From the NCBI GenBank assembly GCA_001769125.1, contig MEOG01000048.1, positions 1 through 34,275 of the forward strand: a DNA stretch of 34,275 nucleotides. The letters run 5' to 3'. The stretch comes from Bacteroidetes bacterium GWF2_35_48 (GTDB lineage Bacteria; Bacteroidota; Bacteroidia; Bacteroidales; GWF2-35-48). The position numbers were made by a program, and so were the translations under genes. Below, one piece after another: positions 1 to 7,836 of this stretch (its first letter is position 1; every line of letters starts with the position of its first letter). Under the pieces are notes generated by a model. That model made no database searches. It was not told the DNA's origin and saw nothing but the letters and a program-made list of their open reading frames with translations.

Positions 1-129
1 GGCATATATTTTTATATCATCTGAGTTGCTGCTATTTTGATCTATTTTTTTTACCCATTCCATTTGTTGTGCATAGGTTGGGAGCATGCTGAATATACAT
101 ACACCTAATATAAATATAAATCGTTGCAT
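1..129 (-). CDS. N-terminus of an exported protein, cut by the window edge
   Basis: Forty-three codons are visible from an ATG whose first base is 129 and the frame is open to base 1. The product starts with a Lys/Arg-poor but clearly hydrophobic signal peptide (MQRFIFILGVCIFSMLPTYA) followed by QQMEW, so cleavage after the Ala is likely. The rest of the protein lies outside the window and its function cannot be named. It is 160 bp downstream of the LytTR regulator on the same strand. Its upstream region carries 21-bp-spaced repeats also found before that regulator, so it is a plausible regulatory target. Confidence 0.7.
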   Translation of the reverse strand, partial: MQRFIFILGVCIFSMLPTYAQQMEWVKKIDQNSSNSDDIKIYA

Positions 130-224
130 AATTGAAAAATTATATAATTTGAAAAACGAGCTTAATCTCTTTTACTATAGTAAAAATACAATATATAACA
201 GAACAGAAAAAACGATTCCGGATG

Positions 225-286
225 AAGCGGAATAAAAAGCTATTTAAGCGGAAAAAATAGAGATGAATTTTTATAAAACCGGAAAG
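225..286 (-). promoter_or_regulatory. Candidate LytTR operator upstream of the exported-protein gene
   Basis: Read on the plus strand, AAGCGGAATAAAAA (225-238) and AAGCGGAAAAAATAG (246-260) are direct repeats whose starts are 21 bp apart. A third related box, AACCGGAAAG, sits at 277-286, 31 bp further on. Known LytTR regulators such as AgrA and ComE bind two direct repeats about two helical turns apart. The boxes lie 96 to 157 bp upstream of the ATG at 129. The assignment to the neighbouring LytTR protein is inference. Confidence 0.45.
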
Positions 287-289
287 ATT

Positions 290-1060
290 TTAGCCATTAA
301 GCCATTCTTTAAAGCTGTGCGCTTTTTCTTTACTGATGATGATTTCTTCCGGAGAAGAAGGATAAACAACAATTTTTAGTTTATTGCTAAAGGAAGAAAT
401 AATGTCTTTAATGCAGGTTAAGCTAAGTAAAAATTGTCTGTTTGCTCTAAAGAAATTTTCAGGATTAAGCATTGTTTCCATAATTTCCAAAGAATGATTT
501 ACAACAAATCTTTTATCCTCGTGGGTAACAAGGATGGTCTTTTTTCCTTCAAAATAAAAATATGCAATATCTTCGGAATCAATAGGAATAATATGCTCAC
601 CTTTATACACAAGTATTCTTTTAACAGAAGAGTTAACAGAGTCAGTGCTGGCATCAGTAAGGATTTTTTTAATTTCTCCTATATAATTATGGTGCTGGAG
701 TTTTTTTTCAAGACCTTTATATTTTTCAATGCTTTGTTTCAGTCTGCTTTCTTCTGCAGGTTTGATAATGTAATCAATCCCGTTAAGTTCAAATGCCTTA
801 ATGGCATAATCATTAAATGAAGTAATGAAAACAATAGGGCAATCAATTTTTATCTGATCAAAAATTTCAAAACACATCCCATCCTCTAATTGAATATCCA
901 TGAATACAAGATCGGGAAAGGCGTTTGAAGAGAACCACTCAACTGCTTGCTTTACTGTAGATATTTTTGCAGCAATATCAAAAGAAGAATCTATGTTGAG
1001 GAGTTTTTTTTCAAGGTTTGCTTGTAAAACAGGATTATCTTCTATAATAATAATGGTCAT
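290..1060 (-). CDS. LytTR-family response regulator
   Basis: This 256-residue protein has a receiver domain at about residues 1-120 and a LytTR DNA-binding domain at about 148-256. The receiver keeps the acidic pair E7/D8, the phosphoacceptor D55 (in FMDIQ), T80 and K100 (in IIKPA), so it should be phosphorylatable. The C-terminal part shows the LytTR pattern, including the FFRANRQFLLSL segment. It lies downstream of the TPR histidine kinase on the same strand, with a 253-bp gap that contains its own candidate promoter and operator. The likely partner is that kinase, and the likely targets are itself and the next gene. Partnering is inferred from position only. Confidence 0.92.
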   Translation of the reverse strand: MTIIIIEDNPVLQANLEKKLLNIDSSFDIAAKISTVKQAVEWFSSNAFPDLVFMDIQLEDGMCFEIFDQIKIDCPIVFITSFNDYAIKAFELNGIDYIIKPAEESRLKQSIEKYKGLEKKLQHHNYIGEIKKILTDASTDSVNSSVKRILVYKGEHIIPIDSEDIAYFYFEGKKTILVTHEDKRFVVNHSLEIMETMLNPENFFRANRQFLLSLTCIKDIISSFSNKLKIVVYPSSPEEIIISKEKAHSFKEWLNG

Positions 1061-1117
1061 ACCCGATATTATAAATTGTTGCCAAATTAATTAAAAAATC
1101 AATTTCCTCGAACAATT

Positions 1118-1160
1118 TTAAGATAAACCGGAAAAAATAGGAATTGAAAAGGAAAATTTT
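1118..1160 (-). promoter_or_regulatory. Candidate LytTR-controlled promoter of the second regulator
   Basis: On the plus strand, AACCGGAAAAAATAG (1126-1140) and AAAAGGAAAATTTT (1147-1160) are direct repeats with a 21-bp start-to-start distance. The 12-mer CGGAAAAAATAG is identical to the copy at 249-260. Immediately next to the boxes, on the minus strand, is TATCTTAA (1125-1118), a near match to the Bacteroidota -7 box. The repeats therefore occupy the place of the -33 element, as expected for an activator-dependent promoter. The start codon is at 1060. Autoregulation is inferred. Confidence 0.45.
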
Positions 1161-1313
1161 TGTTTGAACCAATTTCGTTAAAGATTAACCTGATTGTGAT
1201 TTTTTTGAAATTGTTGTTGTGCAAAATTATTTTGTAGTAAGTCAGAACGTAATTGAAAAAGATAGTTGAAGTTTACACGTTGAGGCGCAGGTTTCCCTCG
1301 TGGGATGATGAAA

Positions 1314-3503
1314 TTATTGTATAGAAAACTTTACAGAAGTTCCTTTTTCATAAATACTTTCTATCCAAATTTCTCCTCCGTTTTTTTTAATAAATTCCTG
1401 ACATAGACTCAGTCCGAGTCCATGCCCTTTTTGGTGCATCGTACCATTTTTTATAAGAACAGTTTCCTCTGAAAATAATTTTGGCATATCCTCTTCTTTG
1501 ATCCCTATACCATTATCATTTATTTCAAAAATTGTTTTATCAGAGATATGGGAAAAGATTTTTATTTCTCCATTTTGAGGAGCAAACTTAATAGCATTTG
1601 AGATTAAATTTCTGAAAATTGCATCTATCATATTTTTATCAAAAGATATGATTAAATTTTTGTCAACATGGTTTGAAACAGTAATATTTTTTGAATCTAT
1701 TGAAATTTTGTGGAACAGGATATTCTTTTCAATAATTTTATGAGCATTGATATTTTCCTTGTTTACTAATAATAATTTTTGCTGACTCATTGTCCACAAT
1801 AAAAGATTCTCTAACATTTGATACATTTGATTTATTGACAAGCTGAGGTTTTCTGCCAATCCTTTCAATTCTTTTTCAGATATATTGCCAATAGAATTTT
1901 TAATTAATTGTGTGAAACTTATCACAGAAATTAAAGGATTTTTTAAATCGTGAGAAAGAATGGAAAGAAATTTATCACGTACTGCAATTGTATCCGTAAG
2001 ATCTCTTTTGGTTGCCAATAATTTTGAATTAGTATTCTGTAATCGCTGTTTATGCGCCTCAAGAAACTGATTCGTTTTTTTATTAATTCTGTATAAATAA
2101 AAAATAAATACTGCAGTTACAATTACAAATAGGAGAACAATTATTAATATATAAGTAACAATTCGTTGATTTTTCAGGCTGAGTAATTGAATCTGGTTTT
2201 GTTGTTTTAAAATCGTATTTTCTTTTTCTTTTTTATCAACTTCATATTGGGTCATTTGTTTTGAAATTTTATTTCTTTGTTCCCCTGTCAGTATATTATT
2301 TTTAATTTCTGAATATTTTTTATAATAGCTTAATGCATAATTAAAATTGCCCAACTTTTCATTTGCTTCTGAAAGAGTATTGTAAACAGATTGTTTCACA
2401 AAATACGCCTGAGTATTTTGTATGTATTCAAGACTTTCGTTTGCTTTTGATACAGCCATAGAAAAATTATCTAATTTATAATATAAGTCTGCAATGTTTG
2501 CTAATATAGCGGCTTTCCCATAATCATTCTCAAGCTGATTGTATATTGAAAAAGATTTCTGATACGACTCCATTGCGCCTGAATATTTTTTTTGATTGGC
2601 ATAAACGAGTCCGATATTGTTTAAATCCCGGGCAAGTATAAGCGTATTATTTAATAGCAAATCAATCTTCAGCGCTTTATTGTAATATTCTAAAGCTTTT
2701 TCAAATTTGTTAAGGCTGAAATACGAACTTCCAATGTTATTTAGGCAAGTTGACTCTCCTTCCCTATCACCTGCTTTCTGATCAATTTTCAATGCTTTGT
2801 TATAATATTCAATAGCATTTTCAAAATCTTCCTGATAAAAATATACAACGCCAATATTCGTGTAACAGACAGAAAGCATTTTCATGTCCCCGAGTTCTTC
2901 TTTTATTAATAAGGCTTTTAAATAGTAATTTAGTGCTATATCATAAGTCCCCTGGTCTGAATACTTAACACCAATACTGTTATAGCAATTAGCAATTCCT
3001 TTTTTATCTCCTTTTTTACGGAAAAAAATTAAGGCTTTATGATAAGCTGACAAAGCCTGTTTATGAAGCTCTTTTTCTGAATATATATCTCCTTTATTTG
3101 TATAACATTCGGCAAGACATGAATATATATAATCTTTTCTTGTTTTATCAGCCTCTTTCTGTTTTGATTCTATATCTCTAATAATCTGACTATAGATTAA
3201 TAAAGCATCATCTGGTTGCTTGTTATGATTATAAGCGGCTGCCAAGCACATCCGAGCTTCAGTTTTTTCTTTAAACAAATTATATTTGTTTGCAATATTA
3301 TTGGCTTCCTTGCCACATTTTATTGCCCTTTCCACATCTTCTTTTATAAAGTCTTTACAACATTTAATGTACTCTGATATTTTTATTGTATCCTGAAAAT
3401 CATTTTGGATTTTTACTTGAAGAGAATGAGCAAAAAGAAATCTGCTTATACATAAAAAAAAGTATAAAAAAAACAGAATATATATAATAAACCCTTGTTT
3501 CAC
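1314..3503 (-). CDS. TPR-containing membrane histidine kinase
   Basis: With a GTG start at 3503 the protein has 729 residues. It begins with a signal peptide or anchor (KQGFIIYILFFLYFFLC), followed by about seven TPR repeats with the CYTNIGVVY / A-EYYNKALKI pattern. One transmembrane segment lies near residues 447-472, then a coiled coil, a HisKA domain with the phosphorylated His518 in LSHDLKNP, and an HATPase_c domain with N, DNGIGI and GHGLGL boxes. The sensor is thus periplasmic TPR and the kinase cytoplasmic. The open frame extends upstream to a TTG at 3554, but a perfect -7 box (TATTTTTG) lies there. The GTG has AGGAAAA 7-10 bp before it, so I prefer the GTG. No receiver domain is attached. 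It probably signals to the LytTR regulator at 290-1060. Confidence 0.88.
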   Translation of the reverse strand: MKQGFIIYILFFLYFFLCISRFLFAHSLQVKIQNDFQDTIKISEYIKCCKDFIKEDVERAIKCGKEANNIANKYNLFKEKTEARMCLAAAYNHNKQPDDALLIYSQIIRDIESKQKEADKTRKDYIYSCLAECYTNKGDIYSEKELHKQALSAYHKALIFFRKKGDKKGIANCYNSIGVKYSDQGTYDIALNYYLKALLIKEELGDMKMLSVCYTNIGVVYFYQEDFENAIEYYNKALKIDQKAGDREGESTCLNNIGSSYFSLNKFEKALEYYNKALKIDLLLNNTLILARDLNNIGLVYANQKKYSGAMESYQKSFSIYNQLENDYGKAAILANIADLYYKLDNFSMAVSKANESLEYIQNTQAYFVKQSVYNTLSEANEKLGNFNYALSYYKKYSEIKNNILTGEQRNKISKQMTQYEVDKKEKENTILKQQNQIQLLSLKNQRIVTYILIIVLLFVIVTAVFIFYLYRINKKTNQFLEAHKQRLQNTNSKLLATKRDLTDTIAVRDKFLSILSHDLKNPLISVISFTQLIKNSIGNISEKELKGLAENLSLSINQMYQMLENLLLWTMSQQKLLLVNKENINAHKIIEKNILFHKISIDSKNITVSNHVDKNLIISFDKNMIDAIFRNLISNAIKFAPQNGEIKIFSHISDKTIFEINDNGIGIKEEDMPKLFSEETVLIKNGTMHQKGHGLGLSLCQEFIKKNGGEIWIESIYEKGTSVKFSIQ

Positions 3504-3543
3504 ATTAAATTTTCCTAACAATAACGGGGAATAGAAAGATGTA

Positions 3544-3551
3544 CAAAAATA
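3544..3551 (-). promoter_or_regulatory. -7 box of the TPR histidine kinase promoter
   Basis: The minus strand reads TATTTTTG, a perfect TAnnTTTG Bacteroidota -7 element, 41 bp before the preferred GTG start at 3503. No TTTG is seen at the usual -33 distance. Its position argues against the longer TTG-started reading frame. Confidence 0.4.
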
Positions 3552-3622
3552 CAAATATCAGGGAAAGAAGAAAACTTTATTTGCATAAAATAAAATCTGA
3601 CGACAGGAGAACATTATATGTT

Positions 3623-4360
3623 TCAGATTAAACTTCTCTTGCTAAGAAAATCCTGAAACGGTTTCCTGTAGGTTTCGCTGACAGGAATTAATTTATCATT
3701 GATTTTTATTCTGTTTCGCTCAATATTTTCAATTTTATCTACTGCGACTATATACGATTTGTGTACTCTGAAAAAGTTTGTGGAAGGCAGCATTTCTTCC
3801 ATTTTTTTAAAATTCTGCAGTGTCATAATTTTTTTTGTTGGCGTAATTATTCTCAGATAATCTCCCATACCTTCAATGTACAAAATATCTGAAAACATTA
3901 TTTTTTCGAGGCGGAATTCTGTTTTCACAAAAACGTATCCTTCGTTTCCCGAAGATTGAGATGCCATTACCTCCTGTTTAAAATGCGTTTGAGGCAATGC
4001 GTTTTGTAATTTCTCGTACACTTTATCCACCGCTTTTACAAAACGTTCAAATGATATTGGCTTCAATAGGTAGTCAGAAATATCAAGATCGTATCCTTTA
4101 ATAGCATACTCGCTGTATGCCGTAGTGAGTATCACATTCGGCTTATTACTTAAAACCTCCAGAAACTGAATGCCTGTAAGCCGCTCCATCTGAACATCTA
4201 AAAATATCAAATCCACTTTCTTCGTTTTTAAAAAATCCAGCGGTTCTATAGCATTATCAAATGTTGATAATAAATTCAGATAGGGCAATTTTTCTATATA
4301 ACCCACCATTTTTTCCATGGCTAAAGGTTCATCGTCTATAACAATACAAGAGATTTTCAT
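3623..4360 (-). CDS. LytTR-family response regulator, partner of the LytS-type kinase
   Basis: The product has 245 residues. The receiver domain occupies about 1-120 with the acidic pair D9/D10, phosphoacceptor D55 (FLDVQ), T79/T80 and K100 (LLKPI). The LytTR domain covers about 140-245, with VFVKTEFRLEKI and NFFRVHKSYIV typical of the family. It starts 86 bp after the end of the LytS-type kinase gene on the same strand. That is the usual kinase-regulator order for this family in Bacteroidota. It can also be transcribed alone from the -7 box at 4390-4397. Target genes are unknown. Confidence 0.93.
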   Translation of the reverse strand: MKISCIVIDDEPLAMEKMVGYIEKLPYLNLLSTFDNAIEPLDFLKTKKVDLIFLDVQMERLTGIQFLEVLSNKPNVILTTAYSEYAIKGYDLDISDYLLKPISFERFVKAVDKVYEKLQNALPQTHFKQEVMASQSSGNEGYVFVKTEFRLEKIMFSDILYIEGMGDYLRIITPTKKIMTLQNFKKMEEMLPSTNFFRVHKSYIVAVDKIENIERNRIKINDKLIPVSETYRKPFQDFLSKRSLI

Positions 4361-4389
4361 TTTTTGTGATTTATGAGTTTCTATCTATA

Positions 4390-4397
4390 CAAAGTTA
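4390..4397 (-). promoter_or_regulatory. -7 box before the first LytTR regulator
   Basis: The minus strand reads TAACTTTG, matching TAnnTTTG exactly, 30 bp upstream of the ATG at 4360. It lies in the 86-bp gap after the kinase gene, so the regulator may have an internal promoter. No good -33 element is visible. Confidence 0.4.
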
Positions 4398-4446
4398 AAA
4401 AAAAAATTAGACTGAAAATATATTTTTTTGTTCATTCCGGTGTCTT

Positions 4447-5484
4447 CTAACTTAAATTTTTAATTTTCAAAGAAACATTGAATATGCCATTATCATTTGA
4501 AATAATCAATTCATATCTGTCTTTGTAAATTAGCTCCAGCCTTCTTTTCACATTTGTTAGGCCTATGCCACTGGTTTTGTCTTTTAACAAGGAAGGAGTG
4601 TAATTATAATAATTCAGAGAGGTAAAATAAAGATCATTGTTTTTAATTTCGACAGTAAAAATTACACCCGGAGTCTTAACATTGCGCGAACCATGTTTGA
4701 ATGCATTCTCAATAAAAGGGATGAAAAGCATAGGGGCAATTATTTTATCTGCAGTATCTCCGATAAGTTTAAAAGAAATAAAATCGGGATCTTTTATTCG
4801 TAGGCGCTGTAATTCAATAAAGCTTTCTAAATATTCTATTTCTTTTTGCAAACTCACTCGTTCACCCGAAGTATCGTATATCATATAACGCATTATTTCG
4901 GACAATTTTATCATGGAGGCAGATGCCTTATCGGGATCGCGGGAAATAAGGCTGTCAATGTTGTTTAACGTGTTAAAAAGAAAATGCGGACTTATCTGCG
5001 ATCGCAACAAAGCAAGTTCACTGGCTTGTTTTTGTGTTACAAGTTCTGCGCGCTGCCTCTGACTTTTCAGCCATTCAATAACTATATAAATCAGCAATGC
5101 ATAAATACATGTTACAATAGAACCTCTGAAGTGATAAATAAGAATTTGCAGTTCGGCATTTTTCATGCTTGCAAGTTCATTTGCATAATCCTCTGGAAAT
5201 AAAGTTTTATAGAAAAACAAAAATGCATAGGTTCGTATAATCCCTATTACACTTGCAATGATTAGTCCGTAAGAAAAAGCAAGCAATTTGTATTTCTGAT
5301 TAAAAATAAAAGGGAGTATCCAGTAAAAAATATAAAAGTTGGCTATTGTAAACAACATTGAAAAAATAAATTCAACAAAATTAAAAGGCTTTTCAATTAC
5401 GCTGAAAAATAAAGGGAATATAGATTGGTAAACAATATACAACCAAAAAAATAAATGAATTGTTATGATATTTTTTGTTTTCAT
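4447..5484 (-). CDS. LytS/YehU-type sensor histidine kinase
   Basis: The 345-residue protein has four hydrophobic segments in the first 140 residues (about 8-30, 36-60, 68-92 and 120-138), then a short coiled coil. The His_kinase domain follows, with the motif QISPHFLFNTLNNI; His167 is the expected phosphorylation site. An HATPase_c domain follows, with FIENAFKHG as the N box and TSGIGLTNVKRRL as the glycine box. This is the membrane kinase type that pairs with LytTR regulators, and one lies directly downstream (start 4360). There is no periplasmic sensor domain, so the signal is probably sensed in the membrane. Confidence 0.93.
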   Translation of the reverse strand: MKTKNIITIHLFFWLYIVYQSIFPLFFSVIEKPFNFVEFIFSMLFTIANFYIFYWILPFIFNQKYKLLAFSYGLIIASVIGIIRTYAFLFFYKTLFPEDYANELASMKNAELQILIYHFRGSIVTCIYALLIYIVIEWLKSQRQRAELVTQKQASELALLRSQISPHFLFNTLNNIDSLISRDPDKASASMIKLSEIMRYMIYDTSGERVSLQKEIEYLESFIELQRLRIKDPDFISFKLIGDTADKIIAPMLFIPFIENAFKHGSRNVKTPGVIFTVEIKNNDLYFTSLNYYNYTPSLLKDKTSGIGLTNVKRRLELIYKDRYELIISNDNGIFNVSLKIKNLS

Positions 5485-5511
5485 TTTTGAATGAAGTTTG
5501 ATATTATTATG

Positions 5512-5543
5512 CTAAGATATAACAATCATTTCCATTTATCAAA
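5512..5543 (-). promoter_or_regulatory. Promoter of the LytS-LytTR operon
   Basis: On the minus strand TTTG (5543-5540), a 20-bp spacer and TATCTTAG (5519-5512) match the Bacteroidota -33/-7 layout with one mismatch in the -7 box. The start codon is at 5484, giving a short leader of about 20 bases. Confidence 0.5.
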
Positions 5544-5824
5544 TATTATGAGATGAAATCTTACTTCGCATTCTTTTCATCGGTAAACTATGCAAAACAA
5601 TCGGTTAATGCCTGAACAGCTTTCTTGCCACTTTTATCTGATTTTATTCGTGCTTAAAAGAATATTGTTGTTTTGATATTTACAAATTAAGACATTTGTG
5701 TCATTAAACATTAGGGTTTTAGTTAAACAGGGATTAACCGGGATTGTATTTTATGTCCCGGTTTTTCTTTTTTAGAATGACAAATCAAAATGCAGAACAA
5801 AAATCGCAAGATTTAATAAATTGT
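5544..5824. other. Intergenic stretch between lytS and pepF
   Basis: The 5485-5866 interval contains no convincing gene. Besides the two divergent promoters it holds one plus-strand terminator (5736-5773). The stretch 5544-5735 has no reading frame with a plausible start and product. It may be the body of a small RNA ending at that terminator; that is inference only. Confidence 0.4.
5736..5773 (+). terminator. Rho-independent terminator with no gene before it
   Basis: The 8-bp arms AACCGGGA (5736-5743) and TCCCGGTT (5756-5763) enclose a 12-base loop and run into TTTTTCTTTTTT. The T-tract is on the plus strand only, so a rightward transcript should stop here. The gene to the left (lytS) runs leftward, and pepF begins beyond the terminator. 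Confidence 0.65.
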
Positions 5825-5832
5825 TATCTTTG
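5825..5832 (+). promoter_or_regulatory. -7 box of pepF
   Basis: TATCTTTG is an exact TAnnTTTG match 34 bp before the ATG at 5867. It lies downstream of a possible earlier ATG at 5744, which supports the shorter reading frame that starts with a signal peptide. No TTTG is found 20 bp upstream. Confidence 0.5.
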
Positions 5833-5866
5833 CTTGCACAAACATTTTCATTATATTTCTATCACT

Positions 5867-7783
5867 ATGACACAAATTTTTAAATTTAAATTAATTGCAA
5901 TGATGATGACAAGTTTGCCCTTTCTATCAGCAGCGCAGGATAAAGAAATTCCTGATTTTTCTTCAAAAGACCGCAAAGAAGTTCCTTTAGAATATACATG
6001 GAAAATAGAAGATATTTACTCTTCTTTGGATGGATGGAAAAAAGACAAAGATGCTTACGATGCCTTGATTGAAAAAATTGATGCAACAGCAAAAGGCTGG
6101 ACAACATCACCTCAGAAAATGCTTGCATTGTTTGACCTGCAAATAGAACTGAGCAAAAAAGGTACGCTTCTGTATTCCTATATCAGTCATCAAAAAAATA
6201 CAGATATGGGTAATGCGGCTCTACAATCTATGATGGGAGAAATACAATCAAAATTTGTTAAAGTGGGAACAAAATTTTCTTTCATGAGTCCCGATATTCT
6301 TGCCCTTGGCAGCGCAAAAGTTGCTGAATATCTAAAGGCAGAGCCAAAACTACAGGTGTATAAATTTAAGCTCGATAATATTCTTCGCAAAGAGCAACAT
6401 ATTTTACCAGACGAGCAACAAAAAATTGTTTCTCTGACAGGCTTATTTGGAGAATCTTTTGACGATGCCTCTATGATGTTGAATAACCTTGAAATTCCGC
6501 CTGCTGAAATTACTTTGAAAAATGGAGAAAAAGTAGTTTTGAATACTTCAAATTATGTGAAGTTGCGCTCTGTAAAAGAAAGAGAAGACAGAAAGCTGGT
6601 AGTAAAAGCGTTTATGGAAAATCAGAAAAAATTTGAAAAAACACATGCTATATTACTGAACAGCGAAATAAAAAAACATTTATTCAATTCGCAGGTATAC
6701 AAATATCCGGATTGCCTCTCTGCTAAATTGCACGACAATGATATTTCTCCTGATGTTTACAATAATCTTATTAAACTTACAAAAGAAAATCTTGCTCCTC
6801 TGCACCGGTTTTTAAATCTGAAGAAAAAACTTTTAAAACTCGATAAACTGCACACCTATGATCTTTTCGCATCCGCAGTACCAAGCATTGAGAAAAAATT
6901 TTTATACGATGACGCAAAAAAAATTATCACAGAGTCGTTATTAATTCTTGGAAAAGACTATACAGAAGGGCTGAACAAAGCATTTTCGCAACGCTGGATT
7001 GACATATATCCCAACAGGGGCAAAGAAAGTGGCGCTTACTCGGGTGGCGTATATGGAGTGCATCCCTATATAAAAATGAATTACAATGGGAAATACGATG
7101 CACTTTCAACACTGACCCATGAACTGGGTCACGCGATGCACACTTATTTTTCAGATAAAAATCAGAATTTTATAAATACCCGTTATCCTACTTTTCTTGC
7201 AGAAATAGCTTCAACTTTTAATGAAAATATGCTTGTGCAGTATATGCTGAAAAACGAAAAAGACGATTTGTTTAAATTGTATTTACTCGATAATTATCTG
7301 GAGCAAATTCGCGCTACCTTGTATCATCAGACATTTTTTGCAGAATTTGAACTTGCCATGCACAAAAAAGTTGAAGAAGGACAAACATTAACAGCAGAGT
7401 GGCTTAATGAAAATTATCTGAATACCATGAAAACTTACTATGGTCATGATAAACAAGTGTGCGAAGTGAGTGATTATTCACAATGTGGCTGGAGTTTGAT
7501 TCCTCATTTTTATTATAATTTTTATGTGTTTCAATACAGCACGGGAATTATTGCATCGCTTGCACTTTGCGACAGAGTACTGAATGGCGGACAAAAAGAA
7601 AAGGAACAATATATGGGAATGCTCAAAGCAGGTGGCAGCGATTTTCCGATTACAATTCTTCAGAAAGCTGGTGTGGATATGACAAAACAAGATCCCTATC
7701 TTGCGGCATTCAAGCAGTTTGATGCGCTTGTAGGAGAAATGGAAAAAGTATATCAGAAATTACAAAAAGAAGGGAAATTGTAG
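5867..7783 (+). CDS. pepF: Exported M3-family oligoendopeptidase F
   Basis: The product is a zinc metallopeptidase of family M3 that cleaves short peptides. With the ATG at 5867 it has 638 residues, near the usual size for oligoendopeptidase F. The active site is HELGH with His418, Glu419 and His422, and the third zinc ligand is Glu446 in LAEIAST. The N-terminal helical domain (about 50-200) and the C-terminal motif HFYYNFYVFQYSTG fit the PepF/M3B group. Unlike the classical cytoplasmic enzymes it begins with a signal peptide (MTQIFKFKLIAMMMTSLPFLSAA), so it probably acts in the periplasm on peptides from protein breakdown. A longer frame starts at 5744, but the -7 box at 5825 argues against it. 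It is monocistronic and convergent with the next gene. Confidence 0.93.
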   Translation: MTQIFKFKLIAMMMTSLPFLSAAQDKEIPDFSSKDRKEVPLEYTWKIEDIYSSLDGWKKDKDAYDALIEKIDATAKGWTTSPQKMLALFDLQIELSKKGTLLYSYISHQKNTDMGNAALQSMMGEIQSKFVKVGTKFSFMSPDILALGSAKVAEYLKAEPKLQVYKFKLDNILRKEQHILPDEQQKIVSLTGLFGESFDDASMMLNNLEIPPAEITLKNGEKVVLNTSNYVKLRSVKEREDRKLVVKAFMENQKKFEKTHAILLNSEIKKHLFNSQVYKYPDCLSAKLHDNDISPDVYNNLIKLTKENLAPLHRFLNLKKKLLKLDKLHTYDLFASAVPSIEKKFLYDDAKKIITESLLILGKDYTEGLNKAFSQRWIDIYPNRGKESGAYSGGVYGVHPYIKMNYNGKYDALSTLTHELGHAMHTYFSDKNQNFINTRYPTFLAEIASTFNENMLVQYMLKNEKDDLFKLYLLDNYLEQIRATLYHQTFFAEFELAMHKKVEEGQTLTAEWLNENYLNTMKTYYGHDKQVCEVSDYSQCGWSLIPHFYYNFYVFQYSTGIIASLALCDRVLNGGQKEKEQYMGMLKAGGSDFPITILQKAGVDMTKQDPYLAAFKQFDALVGEMEKVYQKLQKEGKL

Positions 7784-7836
7784 AGGAATTGAATTGAGGG
7801 AGTTTGTTGGTGCGGAGCAAGTTTTTTTCACGAATC

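Noticed and set aside
434-820. Plus-strand frame of 128 codons opposite the LytTR regulator
   Set aside because: It mirrors the conserved regulator and has no promoter or recognisable product.
5744-5866. N-terminal extension of pepF
   Set aside because: It overlaps the orphan terminator and the exact -7 box, and it would place the signal peptide internally.
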